Of a stretch of 64,000 bases of DNA, positions 28,057-38,466 are shown piece after piece (positions within the stretch are counted from its first letter, which is position 1; every line of letters starts with the position of its first letter). The DNA comes from CAXBID01 sp963815305. Lineage in GTDB: Bacteria > Bacteroidota > Bacteroidia > Flavobacteriales > Flavobacteriaceae. The stretch is taken from assembly GCA_963815305.1 (NCBI GenBank), contig CAWFFW010000001.1, positions 1,922,001 to 1,986,000 on the forward strand, given 5' to 3'. Below the pieces are notes generated by a model that saw only the letters and a program-made list of their open reading frames with translations, had not been told where the DNA came from and did not search any database. The position numbers and the translations under genes were made by a program.

Positions 28057-29007
28057 TTAATTATCAAGCAAATTAGTTTCAGCCCGAAGCCATGCTTCTA
28101 AAGGAATGGTCCAATCTACACCTGTTTTTTTAAAATTCAAGCCGAAACTATGTCCTCCTTTTTCCAGTTGCATATATTTATATTTAATACCATGTTTTTT
28201 TAAACTTTCACAATATATCAAACTATTTTCATAAGTTACTCCAACATCATCTATAGCATGTATAATAAAGGTTTTTGGCGTATTTTCGCTGACTTGATTT
28301 TCCATAGAATAATAATTCAACAATGATTGATTGTTAGATTTATCACCTAATAGATTTTTAATTGAGCCTTTATGTCCATAGGGTAAATTAAAAGAAATTA
28401 CAGGATACATTAAAATGGATACGGCGTGCTTTAACTCTTGCAATTTTATACTAGGAGCAAGAATAGTATCTTTTAAATTAGCCAAAGAAGCGGCTAAATG
28501 TCCTCCTGCCGAACCACCTATAACAGCAATTTTATTTTCGTTTATAGACCAATTCGATGCTTTTCGATGTAAGATTGACAATGCTTTTTGAGCATCGCAA
28601 AGCGGTACTTTTTCTTGTGAATTTACCATACGCGCATCTGGTAAACGGTATTTTAGAACAGCCACCACATTAAATCCCATTTTAAAAAAACATCGTGCCA
28701 TACCCTCGCCATTATTCTTTCCTATGGTTACTTGAGAATAACCACCCCCTGGGCAAAATAATAAGGCTGCCCCGTTCTTTTTAATAGTTTTATTTCTATA
28801 CACATAAAGTTCAGGCTCAGAAACTTGTTTGTAGCGTATACCTGCTTCATCCAATGTTTCTTCAAAAGTTATATTTTCTTTATTGAAAGGTACATTCCCA
28901 TCCTCCCAAAGTTTAACTATTTCAGTTGTAAAATCTTGTGAAGATGCTTGGTTACAAATAAAAAGAGACAAGCAAATTAATAGTTGTTTGATTTTGAAAT
29001 ACATCAT
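28057..29007 (-). CDS. Secreted alpha/beta-hydrolase esterase (BD-FAE/acetylesterase-like)
   Basis: The 316-residue protein has a signal peptide ending ASSQ and an alpha/beta-hydrolase fold. The oxyanion-hole segment reads LLFCPGGGYSQV, the nucleophile elbow is GGSAGG near residue 160, the Asp is near IHAIDDVGVT, and the His is in EKGGHSFGL. This arrangement is found in carbohydrate esterases of polysaccharide loci that remove acetyl or other acyl groups, and in dienelactone-hydrolase-like enzymes. It lies between two damaged genes yet has no lesion, which suggests it is still selected. The exact ester bond cut is not visible. Confidence 0.82.
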   Translation of the reverse strand: MMYFKIKQLLICLSLFICNQASSQDFTTEIVKLWEDGNVPFNKENITFEETLDEAGIRYKQVSEPELYVYRNKTIKKNGAALLFCPGGGYSQVTIGKNNGEGMARCFFKMGFNVVAVLKYRLPDARMVNSQEKVPLCDAQKALSILHRKASNWSINENKIAVIGGSAGGHLAASLANLKDTILAPSIKLQELKHAVSILMYPVISFNLPYGHKGSIKNLLGDKSNNQSLLNYYSMENQVSENTPKTFIIHAIDDVGVTYENSLIYCESLKKHGIKYKYMQLEKGGHSFGLNFKKTGVDWTIPLEAWLRAETNLLDN

Positions 29008-29168
29008 ATTTAATTGTTATAAAATTATGGGTTATTTTTTTATGTAAATCTGTTTTATAGATAATAAAAATCGCCAATACTTGACATGTTAGCCTGAGTG
29101 TAGTTGAAAAGCTTCATGGGATACCTTTTAATTTTTACCATGTATTTTCACTTTCTTTCTAATATTTT

Positions 29169-30621
29169 TTAATTTAGTTTAAAATCTAAAACACGTAATG
29201 CTGATGGGTTATGTCCTTCAGAACTCTCCTGTACTAAAACTGAAAGTATACCACTAGCTTTCCATCTGTAATAATCGAACAACATCTCGTTCATAAAAGG
29301 ACCTTTTGCTATATGTATCACACCCCAATCACTCCATTTTGATTGAGTCGTAGCAGCCATTATCACAAGATCTCCTTCATTAAAATACACTTCAGAAGTA
29401 AAGGTGGAAGATGCCTGTTTACTTGCAAAAATTAGATACAAATTATCGTTTTTATCTACAAACAATTTAGCACGATTTCCAGCTACAATAGGCAACTCGG
29501 TATGACTCCAATTTCCAGCTTCGTTGCGCCAATAATGGTGATAGCGGCGGGCTTCTGCTGAACCCCAGCGCTGTGTTAAGGAAGGTTCTACAGATGCTGC
29601 AATGGTTTCATTGGTGCAATGCCACATGACCGTATGAATCCTATTTTTTGAGTCTATAGTTTGCCCATGGGTATTCATTAATCCGAATCTCCTACCAATA
29701 TCTACCACTGTTATTTTAGGTGTATTTAGATTGATAAACTCATCTAGAGTATTTCCTGAATTATTCCGCCAAGTTATACCGCCATCAGAACTGTAGGCGT
29801 ACATGAGGTCGTGATTGGCACCTTCTGTGGCACTCTCACGCCAAACCCATGTGGTGTGTAAATCTCCGTTAGGTCCATAGGTATAGCCGTTAGGATAAGA
29901 ACCACGCGAGTGACTTTTTCCCAGTGAATCCTGGAAATTACCAATGTTTGAATCAATTTGCCTAGTATTTAACCACGTTCCATCTTCGGGATTATAATCT
30001 ACCACCATTCTGTTTCCATTTGACGATCCACCCCTTCTGTAAAAGAGCTGTAATCCTTCTTCAGATGTTTGAACAAAACGCGGATATGTTATCGATACTA
30101 AAGGTGTGTCTTTTTCTAGTTCTGATAAAACCTTGCCAAAAATCGAGACCTCCCATCTCACTGTTTCTGGCTCCAAAGCAGCACGTTTTTTCGATACTTT
30201 GTAATGAAGTTCACGGGCGTGATGGTCAAAGGCCAGATGTATAGTACCATCTTTAGGACAAATACCTATTGAAATGGTGTTATGAGCATCATTTACAGCA
30301 AATAAATAATCCTTAAATTCAAGGATTTCCCAGACCCCCTCAGGTAATTTCCGACGGGCAATACATACTCGTCTATGGCCTATTATAGTAACCAACATAC
30401 TGATAATTATTACATGTAATTATAGCATCTTGTTGAAAAGACTGAGCGTTTATATTTTTACCATATCGCGTTTTTCCGTAAATAGTATTGCCCAATACTA
30501 GAGCATTTTCATCTACCATAGTATCATGGATTTTACTCACCTTAAAATCATGACATGCAGACAACAGAAGCATACAAAATAATGTTACAGAAAAGATTTT
30601 AATCCTAGTTATTTTATTCAT
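29169..30621 (-). pseudogene. BNR_4 propeller lipoprotein, candidate ulvan lyase, with one-base frameshift
   Basis: The start at 30621 encodes a lipoprotein signal (LLLSAC) and NNYQYVGYYN, after which the frame stops. The overlapping frame ending at 29169 continues with GHRRVCIARRKLPEGVWEI. Removing one base in plus-strand 30379-30384 joins them. The core motif AHNTISIGICPKDGTIHLAFDHHARE matches the BNR_4 active-site region, and HTTWVWRES, NTHGQTIDSKNRIH and RWGSAEARRYHHYWR follow. It would be about 484 residues if repaired. It is closer to the T9SS-secreted BNR_4 protein at 56.7 kb than to the 10/18 kb pair. Only one lesion is visible, so sequencing error remains possible. Confidence 0.75.
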
Positions 30622-30632
30622 TTTCTACATAT

Positions 30633-31100
30633 TTATTTTTCTAATCCAATAACTTTTACAGCTTTTTCGTCAGAACCTCTTGTTCTTGCTTTTTGCTCAA
30701 CAAAATAGGGTTGAAATGTGTAAAAGGATTTACCATACCATTTATAATTTACTTTTGGCAACAGACCCTTCATCAACTCTATTTACGTTTTATATTTTGG
30801 GGTTTCTGCCTCATTTGTCCATTCATTAGGGTCTGAACTATGGTCGTAAAATTCTTCTGTCTCATCTTCATATTGAATATATCGGTATCCATCAACTTTA
30901 ACGGCGTGGTTGTTCATTCCAAATGTTGTTATGGCATGCGCTTCTTTAAGTCCCTTATCGTTTTGCATCATGGCTACTAAACTTTTACCCTCATTTCTTT
31001 CATAAGCAGGCAAGCCACTCAATTCCATCAATGTAGGGTAAATAGAAAGCATTTTAACTGGTGCATTAATCTGTTTAGCATATTTTATGCTGTTTTAATT
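30633..31100 (-). pseudogene. 3' remnant of a sulfatase gene
   Basis: Only the last 150 residues or so of a sulfatase remain: SIKYAKQINAPVKMLSIYPTLMELSGLPAY, KVDGYRYIQYED and EEFYDHSSDPNEWTN. Upstream the frame meets stop codons (TAA AAT TAA) and there is no formylglycine region, so the 5' two-thirds are deleted. An in-frame TAA at 30783-30785 splits the remnant, and the same frame continues through KGLLPKVNYKWYGKSF to a final TAA at 30633-30635. The piece lies 77 bp after the GH2 stop. No function is expected. Confidence 0.85.
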
Positions 31101-31177
31101 TTATTGTTATAATAGAAAATACTTCAACTTATTTTAGCTTGTATTGATAAAATTGGCCATTTTCATTGTTTGTTCTT

Positions 31178-34100
31178 CTAATCTATAAATAACTCATCTA
31201 TAAAAGGACCACTTTCTCCTGCTGTATCAAGCCTAATTGAATTAGCACCAGCTTTTAATCTAATAATAGTGGGTACAAATTTCCATTCCTTCTCCCAGCC
31301 ACCAGTTGGTTTAAATTCTAAAGTTCTTATGTACTCATCATTTACATATAACTTCATTGGGTGTAATTGTCCTTCGTTATTATGCATGTACCTAAACCGG
31401 ATACTATAATCGCCACCTTCCCCATCATTTTCTTGATACCAAGTAATGGCGCCTTCTTTACCATCAAAACTTACAAATCCGCTCCCTTTGTAGCGATGTG
31501 CATCATCACTTACTTTGGCATCACCTTCAAGAATGCCTTCTTCGGCTGCAATATTTGCACCTCTACCAATCCACATATCAGCAGAATGCTCGTCTCCCCA
31601 AAAGAGTCCTTCATTGGCGCCAAATGTTTCTTCCATGTTTAAAACAACAATACCTTTTTGTTTTACCACAGCTTTTACTGTTGTGCCATTCGAAACTTCA
31701 AAAGCACCTTCATAAATAGCACCATTTATTTCTGGATTATCGCCATTGATGGTGTATAATATTTCTAGTTTTGGGAATTCTGAAGTGCCTATTAAAGCAA
31801 TTTGTTTTGCATCAATACTAATTTGTTTAGAGACGTATAAACTCTTATCTCCTAAGATGCCTCCAGTAATAATAGATGCTGTTTGAGAATTCTGTTTCTC
31901 CTTTAAAAATAGACGTGTTTTGCCGAAAAACATTTTTCTGTAATCTGATTTTGTACGACTTGTAGGGTCAATAGGGTCACCATTCTCCATAGAGACCTTA
32001 GTTAAATCACCATTGATTTTATAGTAAACCTTATTTTCTGCATATGGAAAAAAATTGTTTTTGGCATCAAAACCCTCTGAGGTGATAATATAATTAGCAG
32101 GAAAGCCACCTTCAGCATCTAATTTATCAACGCTAGTCTTTAATTTTGAAGGTTGTGAGCTTGTATTAAATGAAGTGCGTTTTACTTCTTTTCCATCTAT
32201 GTAAGCAATAGCCTCCAATGTTCCTTCTTGGTAAGGGACCATCCATTCGCATTGCATCTCATTCCAAACGGTTCCTGGTTTATCTTTTCCTAATGATATT
32301 CCATTTAAAAACAATTCTACTTCATCTGCATTAGAATATACCCAAACAGGAATAACTGTTTCTTTCTCCATTCTTGGATGCGTCCAATGAGGCAACATAT
32401 GAATCATTGGTTCTTTTGTCCACTGACTCTTATAGAAATAGAACAAGTCTTTTTTGAAACCTGCTACATCGAGCGCACCACCCATAAATAAATTAAAAGG
32501 CAGACCACCATGTACTAAGCCAGCTTCTCCATAATAATCGAAACCTGTCCATCGGAAGTGTCCACTATGCCAAGGGGTATCGCGCATAACCTCCCAATAT
32601 TTTCTTGCTGAAACTCGTACCGTTGCATTATCATAAGACGAGTTAAAACGCTGTTTCCTATTTTTCCAGTTTTCAGGATTTATTCCTTCATAGAAAAATA
32701 TTTCTTTCTCAGTTAAATTGGGTAACTCATAGGTTCCTGGTAATTCATTATCTCGCCACCATGTTTGCGTTCTGTAGTACCCACGGGTTTGCCAAGTATG
32801 TGGCGCTTCGGTTGAAATAAAAGGTTTATCAAAGATTCTGTTTTCTATAAATGATTTTGTTTCTGACCCACCATTAACACCAATAATATCCATATCTTCA
32901 GGATTTCCAGCCCCAGATGTAAATAAACGTGTTGGGTCTAAATTCTTACCAAATTTCACCAATTCTGGCGCCACATCGCTATGGGTTTCGTTTCCTAAAC
33001 TCCATACGAAAATACTTGGATGATTTCTATCTTCTGGTTATCCATTCTTTAACATCACGTTGCCACCATTCGTCAAACGCTTGTTTACCATAATCTTCTG
33101 GTGCTTTTTTGTGCCAACCATCAAAAATCTCATCCATGACTAGCAAACCTATTTCATCACAAATATCATAAAACATAGGTTGTGTTGGGTTGTGTGAAGG
33201 GCGAATAGCGTTGATGCCCATATCTTTTAAACTTTGTAATTTCCAGCGTAACATAGGCTTTGTCCAAGCACCTCCAACAGGACCTCCCTCCCAATGTTCG
33301 CATACACCCTTTAATTTTACATTTTCACCATTCAACCAAAAACCTGTTTCGGTTTTCCATTCCACCGTCTTAAATCCAAAAGTAGTTTCTATCTCATCAA
33401 TAACTTTTTTTCCATCTAATATTCGAGTAACGGCTTTATATAAAGTTGGCGTTTCTGGACTCCATAATCTTGGATTTTCTATTTCAAATTGATACGTTGG
33501 ATTTGATACTTTTATTTTTTCACGTGAATTAGCTAGCTCTTTATCTTCTGGAGAAAATAGTTTTACTTCATATTTTAGTTTTTTTAAACTGCCATTAATT
33601 TCTGCATCAACGGCAACTGTAGCTTTATTAGCTTGAATAGAAGGTGTTTTTATAAAAATACTATTAGTTTTAAAATGCGTTGGATTAACCTCAACTAATT
33701 TTACTGGCGCATAAATACCACAAGGGTGATACCAACGTGCTGAAGGTTCTAGACTATTATCAACTCTTACAGCAATGGTGTTTTTACCTTCTTTTAAATA
33801 TTTTGAAATATTATATCTAAAACTTATGTAACCATAAGGTCTTTTTCCTAAATAATTACCATTAATCCAAACCTCACTATTCATGTAAACGCCATCAAAA
33901 CTGATGTTCGTAATTTTAGAAAGGGTTTCTTTTTTTATATTGAATTGTTTGCGATACCAACCAATACCACCATCGTGATAGCCACCACCTTGACCTTGGT
34001 CGCCACCGTTACGAACGCCCTTTTCAAAAGACCAATCATGAGGAACGTTTAAAGTTGTCCAAGAAGAATCATCAATATTTTCTCTTGAAAAAGAAGGATT

Positions 34101-34223
34101 ATCTTCTAAAATAAAGTTCCAATTAGTATTAAAATTAGTTTCAATTCTTTGAGCGTAAGAAGAATTAAATACTATAAAACAACAAATAATAACTATTGTT
34201 TTTAATTTTTTTAAAGTGCACAT
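31178..34223 (-). pseudogene. GH2 beta-galactosidase/glucuronidase-type enzyme with a one-base frameshift
   Basis: Read from 34223: signal peptide ending SYAQ, a GH2 sugar-binding domain with WTTLNVPHDWSFE and GGIGWYRKQF, an Ig-like domain, then the TIM barrel with MGINAIRPSHNP. The frame breaks at WITRR. Removing one base near plus-strand 33030-33034 gives WITRDRNHPSIFVWSLGNE, the classic GH2 acid/base motif, followed by FISTEAPHTWQTRGYYR with the nucleophile Glu. The second part has a DUF4982-like domain, a chitobiase-like beta domain and a C-terminal CBM35/6-like module (about the last 130 residues). The repaired length is near 1,015 residues. Apart from this single lesion everything is intact, so an error or very recent mutation is equally likely. 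Confidence 0.82.
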
Positions 34224-34240
34224 ATTTAAGATGATTAATC

Positions 34241-36589
34241 TTATTGATAAAATGCTTTCAATTGATATTCTCCTGAAGCAACTTCTATTTTTATATATTT
34301 TTCATTTTCGGTTACAGAAAGAACTTTTCTGTGTTTTTTAACTGTTCCTTTACTCCAAATAGCTTTTCCTTTTAATGTTATTTTTACAATGGAATTGTTT
34401 TCTTTTGGAAAACCTATAAAAGCTTTGGTTTCTTTTGGAGAATTTAAATCTATTTGAAATGTATTTTCCGTTTTCTCTAAGTTCAGTGAAATGTCTCCTT
34501 TAACAGTAGGTACTAGTTTTTTTATGGAATTAAAATGTGCCATATTTGGCATAATTTCATATTCACTCCAGGCTGCTTTTAAAGCTTGTAAACCTGCTAT
34601 ATGTTTAGATAGTATAGTGTTTGATGCATTCCAAGCATGATTGTAACTACCCCCTTTTGGAAACATTTCGTACAAAGTTGTTAAATTTTTGTTATCTACT
34701 TGACTTTGATATTGATCTTTCATTCTGGCAAGAGACTCTTTATATTTACCTGCAATTGCCATAGCTTCTTCCACAACCCACTCAAAATGAGGACTACTAA
34801 AACGATTAGGAATCAAAACATTTTCAACAATTTTATCATAATACTTTTCATTAGCAAGGCCAGAAGTAATCATCAATCCATTTGCTCTATCATCTTTAAA
34901 TACAGATGCATCAGAACTATAAAAATTTCCTTTCCAAAAATGAGTATCAAAATTGTTTTTGATTGATTTTAATCGAAAATTATACCAATCAACTTCCTCA
35001 TTTTTATTCAAAATTTTTGCCATCTCTTTGGCTTTGTCTAAAGCCATATAATAGTAAGCTATTTGAATCGGTTCTTTATCTACTGTATTTTTTACACCCC
35101 AATCTACCCAGTCCCAAGAATCTGCACTTTGACTTTTTCTATATTTTGGAAATCCATTTTCTTCCATTTCAAAAAGATGCAAGTAATCTTTCACGAACGG
35201 ATATGCTTTTTCCAAAGTTTCTATATCGCCAGTATGTAAATAATATAACCAAACAGTTTGCGCAATAAACTGAAGACTTTGACCAACTAACTCTCTATTC
35301 CTTAAAGGTCCTAAAGCACCTAAAACTCCGTTCTCACTAAAATTAATAGTTGTTAAAATCGATTTTTTTAAAAGTTGGCGTCCAACATTATCCATTGTGT
35401 AAAAAAGATAATTTGCTTGGTCTGCAACATCTCCAATCCATAAAGCACGTTCTCTATCTGGACAATCCATAAAATTATCTCTTGCACATATAAAAAGGGT
35501 GTTATTTCCCATTTCCCATAAACGTTGATAAAAGGGATCGTTAACTTGAAAATCACCAACCATTTCACCAACACTCATCCAACGATATTTTAGTGCGATT
35601 ACTTTTACACCTTTTGGAATTGTATAAATTACATCATGTCCATTCATCCAAGAAAAACTTTCGAAACTTTGGTTACCCGATTTGGTAGTGTAATTCGCAG
35701 TTATTTTATTTAATCGATTATCTGTAGTAATTTCGATCACTTTCCCTGCTTCAGTTTCTATTTCTAAATATGGAGTTATTTGCATATTAAAAGGCAATTT
35801 ACAAGATATTGACTTACCATCGCTTAAAAAAGGAAACTCTAAAGCTTCATTATTTACATAATTTTTAAGTCCATGATTTTTTAATGCTGGCACATAATTT
35901 TCAACTAAACTATACCAAGGTGCAATACCTGGTTTTCCTTTTTCTGTTGCGCTTTGCCAAGTAATATCAACAAAATCTGAATTATACCAAGCATTTTTGG
36001 ACCAATCATTAAAATCGTTTCTTGCATCATATTGCACTTTATATTGCACAATCGACTCGCTCGCAATTACATCTTGATTTTTATAACCTGTATGCCTTTT
36101 AACTTTCCAAGTTTTATCTGATACTATATTTTGATTTCCTATTTTGGATTGAAATAGTAATCCACCTTTTCCACTGTCTATATAAGTTCCTTTATGAGTT
36201 TCTCTTCCCCAATACCAAACTAAAACAGCAATTGTGTTTTTACCTTTCTTTAAATATTTATTGATATTAACTTCTTGATACCAAGTGTTTGTAGGTGTGA
36301 TTTTTTCTTTTCGATTCCATTCTCCTGCTTGACTTGGCCCTCTTGAAGAACCTCCTTCAAAAACCACCATTTCTCCATTAATCCATAACCAAAACCGACT
36401 ATCAACAGCAATATTTGCAACAACTTTTTCTGATATATGGTCTATTTCTACAGTTTTTCTAAAAGAAACCCAACTATTTGGAGTCCCATCTTCTTGTTGC
36501 CAAATCCATTCTGCATCTTTGAAATTTTGTGCCGATATTGAGAATGCAAATAATATAAATAGTACCAGTAAACTTTTTTTAATACTCAT
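34241..36589 (-). CDS. Glycoside hydrolase family 78 alpha-L-rhamnosidase
   Basis: The 782-residue protein has a signal peptide ending SISAQ. N-terminal beta-sandwich domains contain EWIWQQEDGTPNSWVSFRKTVE and RFWLWINGEMV, followed by an (alpha/alpha)6 barrel from about residue 340. The catalytic region DCPDRERALWIGDVADQ near residue 374 carries the acidic residues expected in GH78. A C-terminal beta domain ends the protein. It would release terminal L-rhamnose from desulfated oligosaccharides in the periplasm by inversion. It lies 18 bp upstream of the frameshifted GH2 gene and 51 bp downstream of the GH105 gene. It is not a close copy of the second GH78 at 44.5 kb, so the two probably have different linkage preferences. 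Confidence 0.87.
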   Translation of the reverse strand: MSIKKSLLVLFILFAFSISAQNFKDAEWIWQQEDGTPNSWVSFRKTVEIDHISEKVVANIAVDSRFWLWINGEMVVFEGGSSRGPSQAGEWNRKEKITPTNTWYQEVNINKYLKKGKNTIAVLVWYWGRETHKGTYIDSGKGGLLFQSKIGNQNIVSDKTWKVKRHTGYKNQDVIASESIVQYKVQYDARNDFNDWSKNAWYNSDFVDITWQSATEKGKPGIAPWYSLVENYVPALKNHGLKNYVNNEALEFPFLSDGKSISCKLPFNMQITPYLEIETEAGKVIEITTDNRLNKITANYTTKSGNQSFESFSWMNGHDVIYTIPKGVKVIALKYRWMSVGEMVGDFQVNDPFYQRLWEMGNNTLFICARDNFMDCPDRERALWIGDVADQANYLFYTMDNVGRQLLKKSILTTINFSENGVLGALGPLRNRELVGQSLQFIAQTVWLYYLHTGDIETLEKAYPFVKDYLHLFEMEENGFPKYRKSQSADSWDWVDWGVKNTVDKEPIQIAYYYMALDKAKEMAKILNKNEEVDWYNFRLKSIKNNFDTHFWKGNFYSSDASVFKDDRANGLMITSGLANEKYYDKIVENVLIPNRFSSPHFEWVVEEAMAIAGKYKESLARMKDQYQSQVDNKNLTTLYEMFPKGGSYNHAWNASNTILSKHIAGLQALKAAWSEYEIMPNMAHFNSIKKLVPTVKGDISLNLEKTENTFQIDLNSPKETKAFIGFPKENNSIVKITLKGKAIWSKGTVKKHRKVLSVTENEKYIKIEVASGEYQLKAFYQ

Positions 36590-36639
36590 GATTTAAAATA
36601 TTTCAAAGGTTTATTCTTTCTTATAAAATGATAAATGAA

Positions 36640-38406
36640 TTATTTTACTGTAAACTCTAAAAGTTTATAAACTTCAGCACCAGCTGTTAAAATTGCCCCC
36701 AATCCTCTAGGATCATGATTAGGTGTTTTTCTTTTATTGTAAAACTCGATAGATGTACCAATTGAAGTTCCTTGGCAAATTCCTATAACAGTACCGTCTT
36801 TTTGTACTTTTTCTTCTAAAGCATTCCATCCATTTAAAATATTTTCTGTATATTTTTTATCGAGCCAATCATTTTTAACTCCTCTAGCTAAAGACATCGT
36901 AAACATTGCAGTACAAGAAGTTTCTTCAAACGTTTCTGGGTGATCTATTACTTGATGCCACATTCCACTATCATCTTGAAACTTTGCAATCGATGTAATA
37001 TGATTCGAATATATTTTTTGAATGGTTTTATAATCTTTGTGATTTTTTGGCATCAACAAAAGTGCTTCAGACATTGCCCAAGTTACCCAACCATTTGCTC
37101 TACCCCATCTAACAGGCGTGTTTTCTTTTTTATCATCATACCAACCATGAAAATAAAGTCCTGTAGTTTTATCTTCTAAATAGTTATTAAATTGAATAAT
37201 CTGCTTTGCAACTTCATCAAACAGAGCATCATTATTTGTTGCAATTGCAGTTCTGCATAAAAACGGGATCGCCATAAATAAATCGTCTGCCCAAATAGTA
37301 TTATTTTCTGGTTCTGGTCTGCATAACGTTCCATCTGATAATCTATTTTGCTTTTCTAGTATTTGCACTAATGCAGGGTTTATCAAATCATCATATTTGT
37401 TTGTATTATTATCTAATTTAAGTGCTGTTAGATATAATGCAGGTCCACCAGAATCATCTAACATTACATTTCTAAAAAGTCTACTAAAAGCTCCTGCTAA
37501 AGCTGGTAATTGATTATATTCCCAGTTGAAGTATTCTTTATTATTTAAAATATTATTAGCGTGTTTTTCAACGAAATCATGATAACTTTCATCTTTGGAA
37601 ACATCAGAAAGATTTAAAACCCCCAACATTGTTCCGCCATTTGCATAATGCCAATTTGCATAAGAATCGCCTCCAAAAGAAGTTCCATTCGGTTTTTTTA
37701 ATGCTTGAACTATTGGAAGTGATGGTGTACTCCAACCTTTAAATCTATCAACAATATCTGTATTGAAATAATTTTTAGTAGTTATTTTGATTAAATTTTC
37801 GCTTATTAAATCTTTTGTTTTCAATTCTTTAATCAACCATTGAGAAGCATAAGGAACCGTTATTTGAGAGGCGAAATTTACCAAATGATTTTTACCCCCT
37901 TCACGATTTGCCGGCATTACCATAATGGTTGAGTCATCATCAGTTCCTAAACATTGTATAAGAATTAGGTTTTTTCCTTTCTTTACTTTTATCTTTATTT
38001 CTTCTTGAATATGATATCTACCATAAGTATATTCAGATAAATTAAGAGTTTTACTTTGTCCAGAAAAAATACTTTCTCCATTTAAGTAAATTTCAATATT
38101 TCCTTTAAAAGCAAGTCCTAGTAAAATTTCGCCATTAATTTTAGAATCTAATACAGCAGAAACAAGATATTGTTTTCCATTATCAAAAGAAGGTAGCTTA
38201 ACGTGAGACCATCTTCCATTATTCCAAAGTGCTCGCGTATCATAATCGAAACTTGTTTCTCTAATAATTTTATCTGCAATGGATTTTGTAGTTTCTAAAA
38301 CATTTTTTGAGGTTTGCGCTAACGAATAATTTGAAATATTCGATAAAAAAATAAGCAGTACTATTTTAAAATAGTACTGCTTATTTAAGTTTTTTAAATT
38401 AATCAT
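36640..38406 (-). CDS. GH105 unsaturated uronyl hydrolase with N-terminal binding domain
   Basis: The 588-residue protein has a signal peptide (about residues 10-31, ending SLAQ), a beta-sandwich domain (about 40-190), then an (alpha/alpha)6 barrel. The barrel shows TIWADDLFMAIPFL near residue 372 (catalytic Asp) and PVRWGRANGWVTWAMSEAL near 430, the marks of GH105. Such enzymes remove the 4,5-unsaturated uronic acid left at the non-reducing end by lyases, so it is the expected partner of the BNR_4 and heparinase-like proteins here. It is longer than the usual GH105 (about 350-400) because of the added domain. A 38-bp perfect palindrome lies inside the signal-peptide codons. Confidence 0.88.
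   Translation of the reverse strand: MINLKNLNKQYYFKIVLLIFLSNISNYSLAQTSKNVLETTKSIADKIIRETSFDYDTRALWNNGRWSHVKLPSFDNGKQYLVSAVLDSKINGEILLGLAFKGNIEIYLNGESIFSGQSKTLNLSEYTYGRYHIQEEIKIKVKKGKNLILIQCLGTDDDSTIMVMPANREGGKNHLVNFASQITVPYASQWLIKELKTKDLISENLIKITTKNYFNTDIVDRFKGWSTPSLPIVQALKKPNGTSFGGDSYANWHYANGGTMLGVLNLSDVSKDESYHDFVEKHANNILNNKEYFNWEYNQLPALAGAFSRLFRNVMLDDSGGPALYLTALKLDNNTNKYDDLINPALVQILEKQNRLSDGTLCRPEPENNTIWADDLFMAIPFLCRTAIATNNDALFDEVAKQIIQFNNYLEDKTTGLYFHGWYDDKKENTPVRWGRANGWVTWAMSEALLLMPKNHKDYKTIQKIYSNHITSIAKFQDDSGMWHQVIDHPETFEETSCTAMFTMSLARGVKNDWLDKKYTENILNGWNALEEKVQKDGTVIGICQGTSIGTSIEFYNKRKTPNHDPRGLGAILTAGAEVYKLLEFTVK
38349..38386 (-). terminator. 38-bp perfect palindrome with U-tract inside the GH105 signal-peptide codons
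   Basis: Positions 38349-38367 and 38368-38386 are exact reverse complements. The core includes GCAGTACTATTTTAAAATAG. On the transcribed (minus) strand the hairpin is followed by TTTTTTTATCG, so it has the shape of an intrinsic terminator although it lies in codons 7-20 of the GH105 gene. It sits 80-120 bp after the end of the upstream T9SS gene and could attenuate read-through or control GH105 translation. Confidence 0.6.
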
Positions 38407-38466
38407 TTATTTTCTATATCATCATTATATTAACTTTGAAACTTTTTCAATATTGATAAAAACTTT

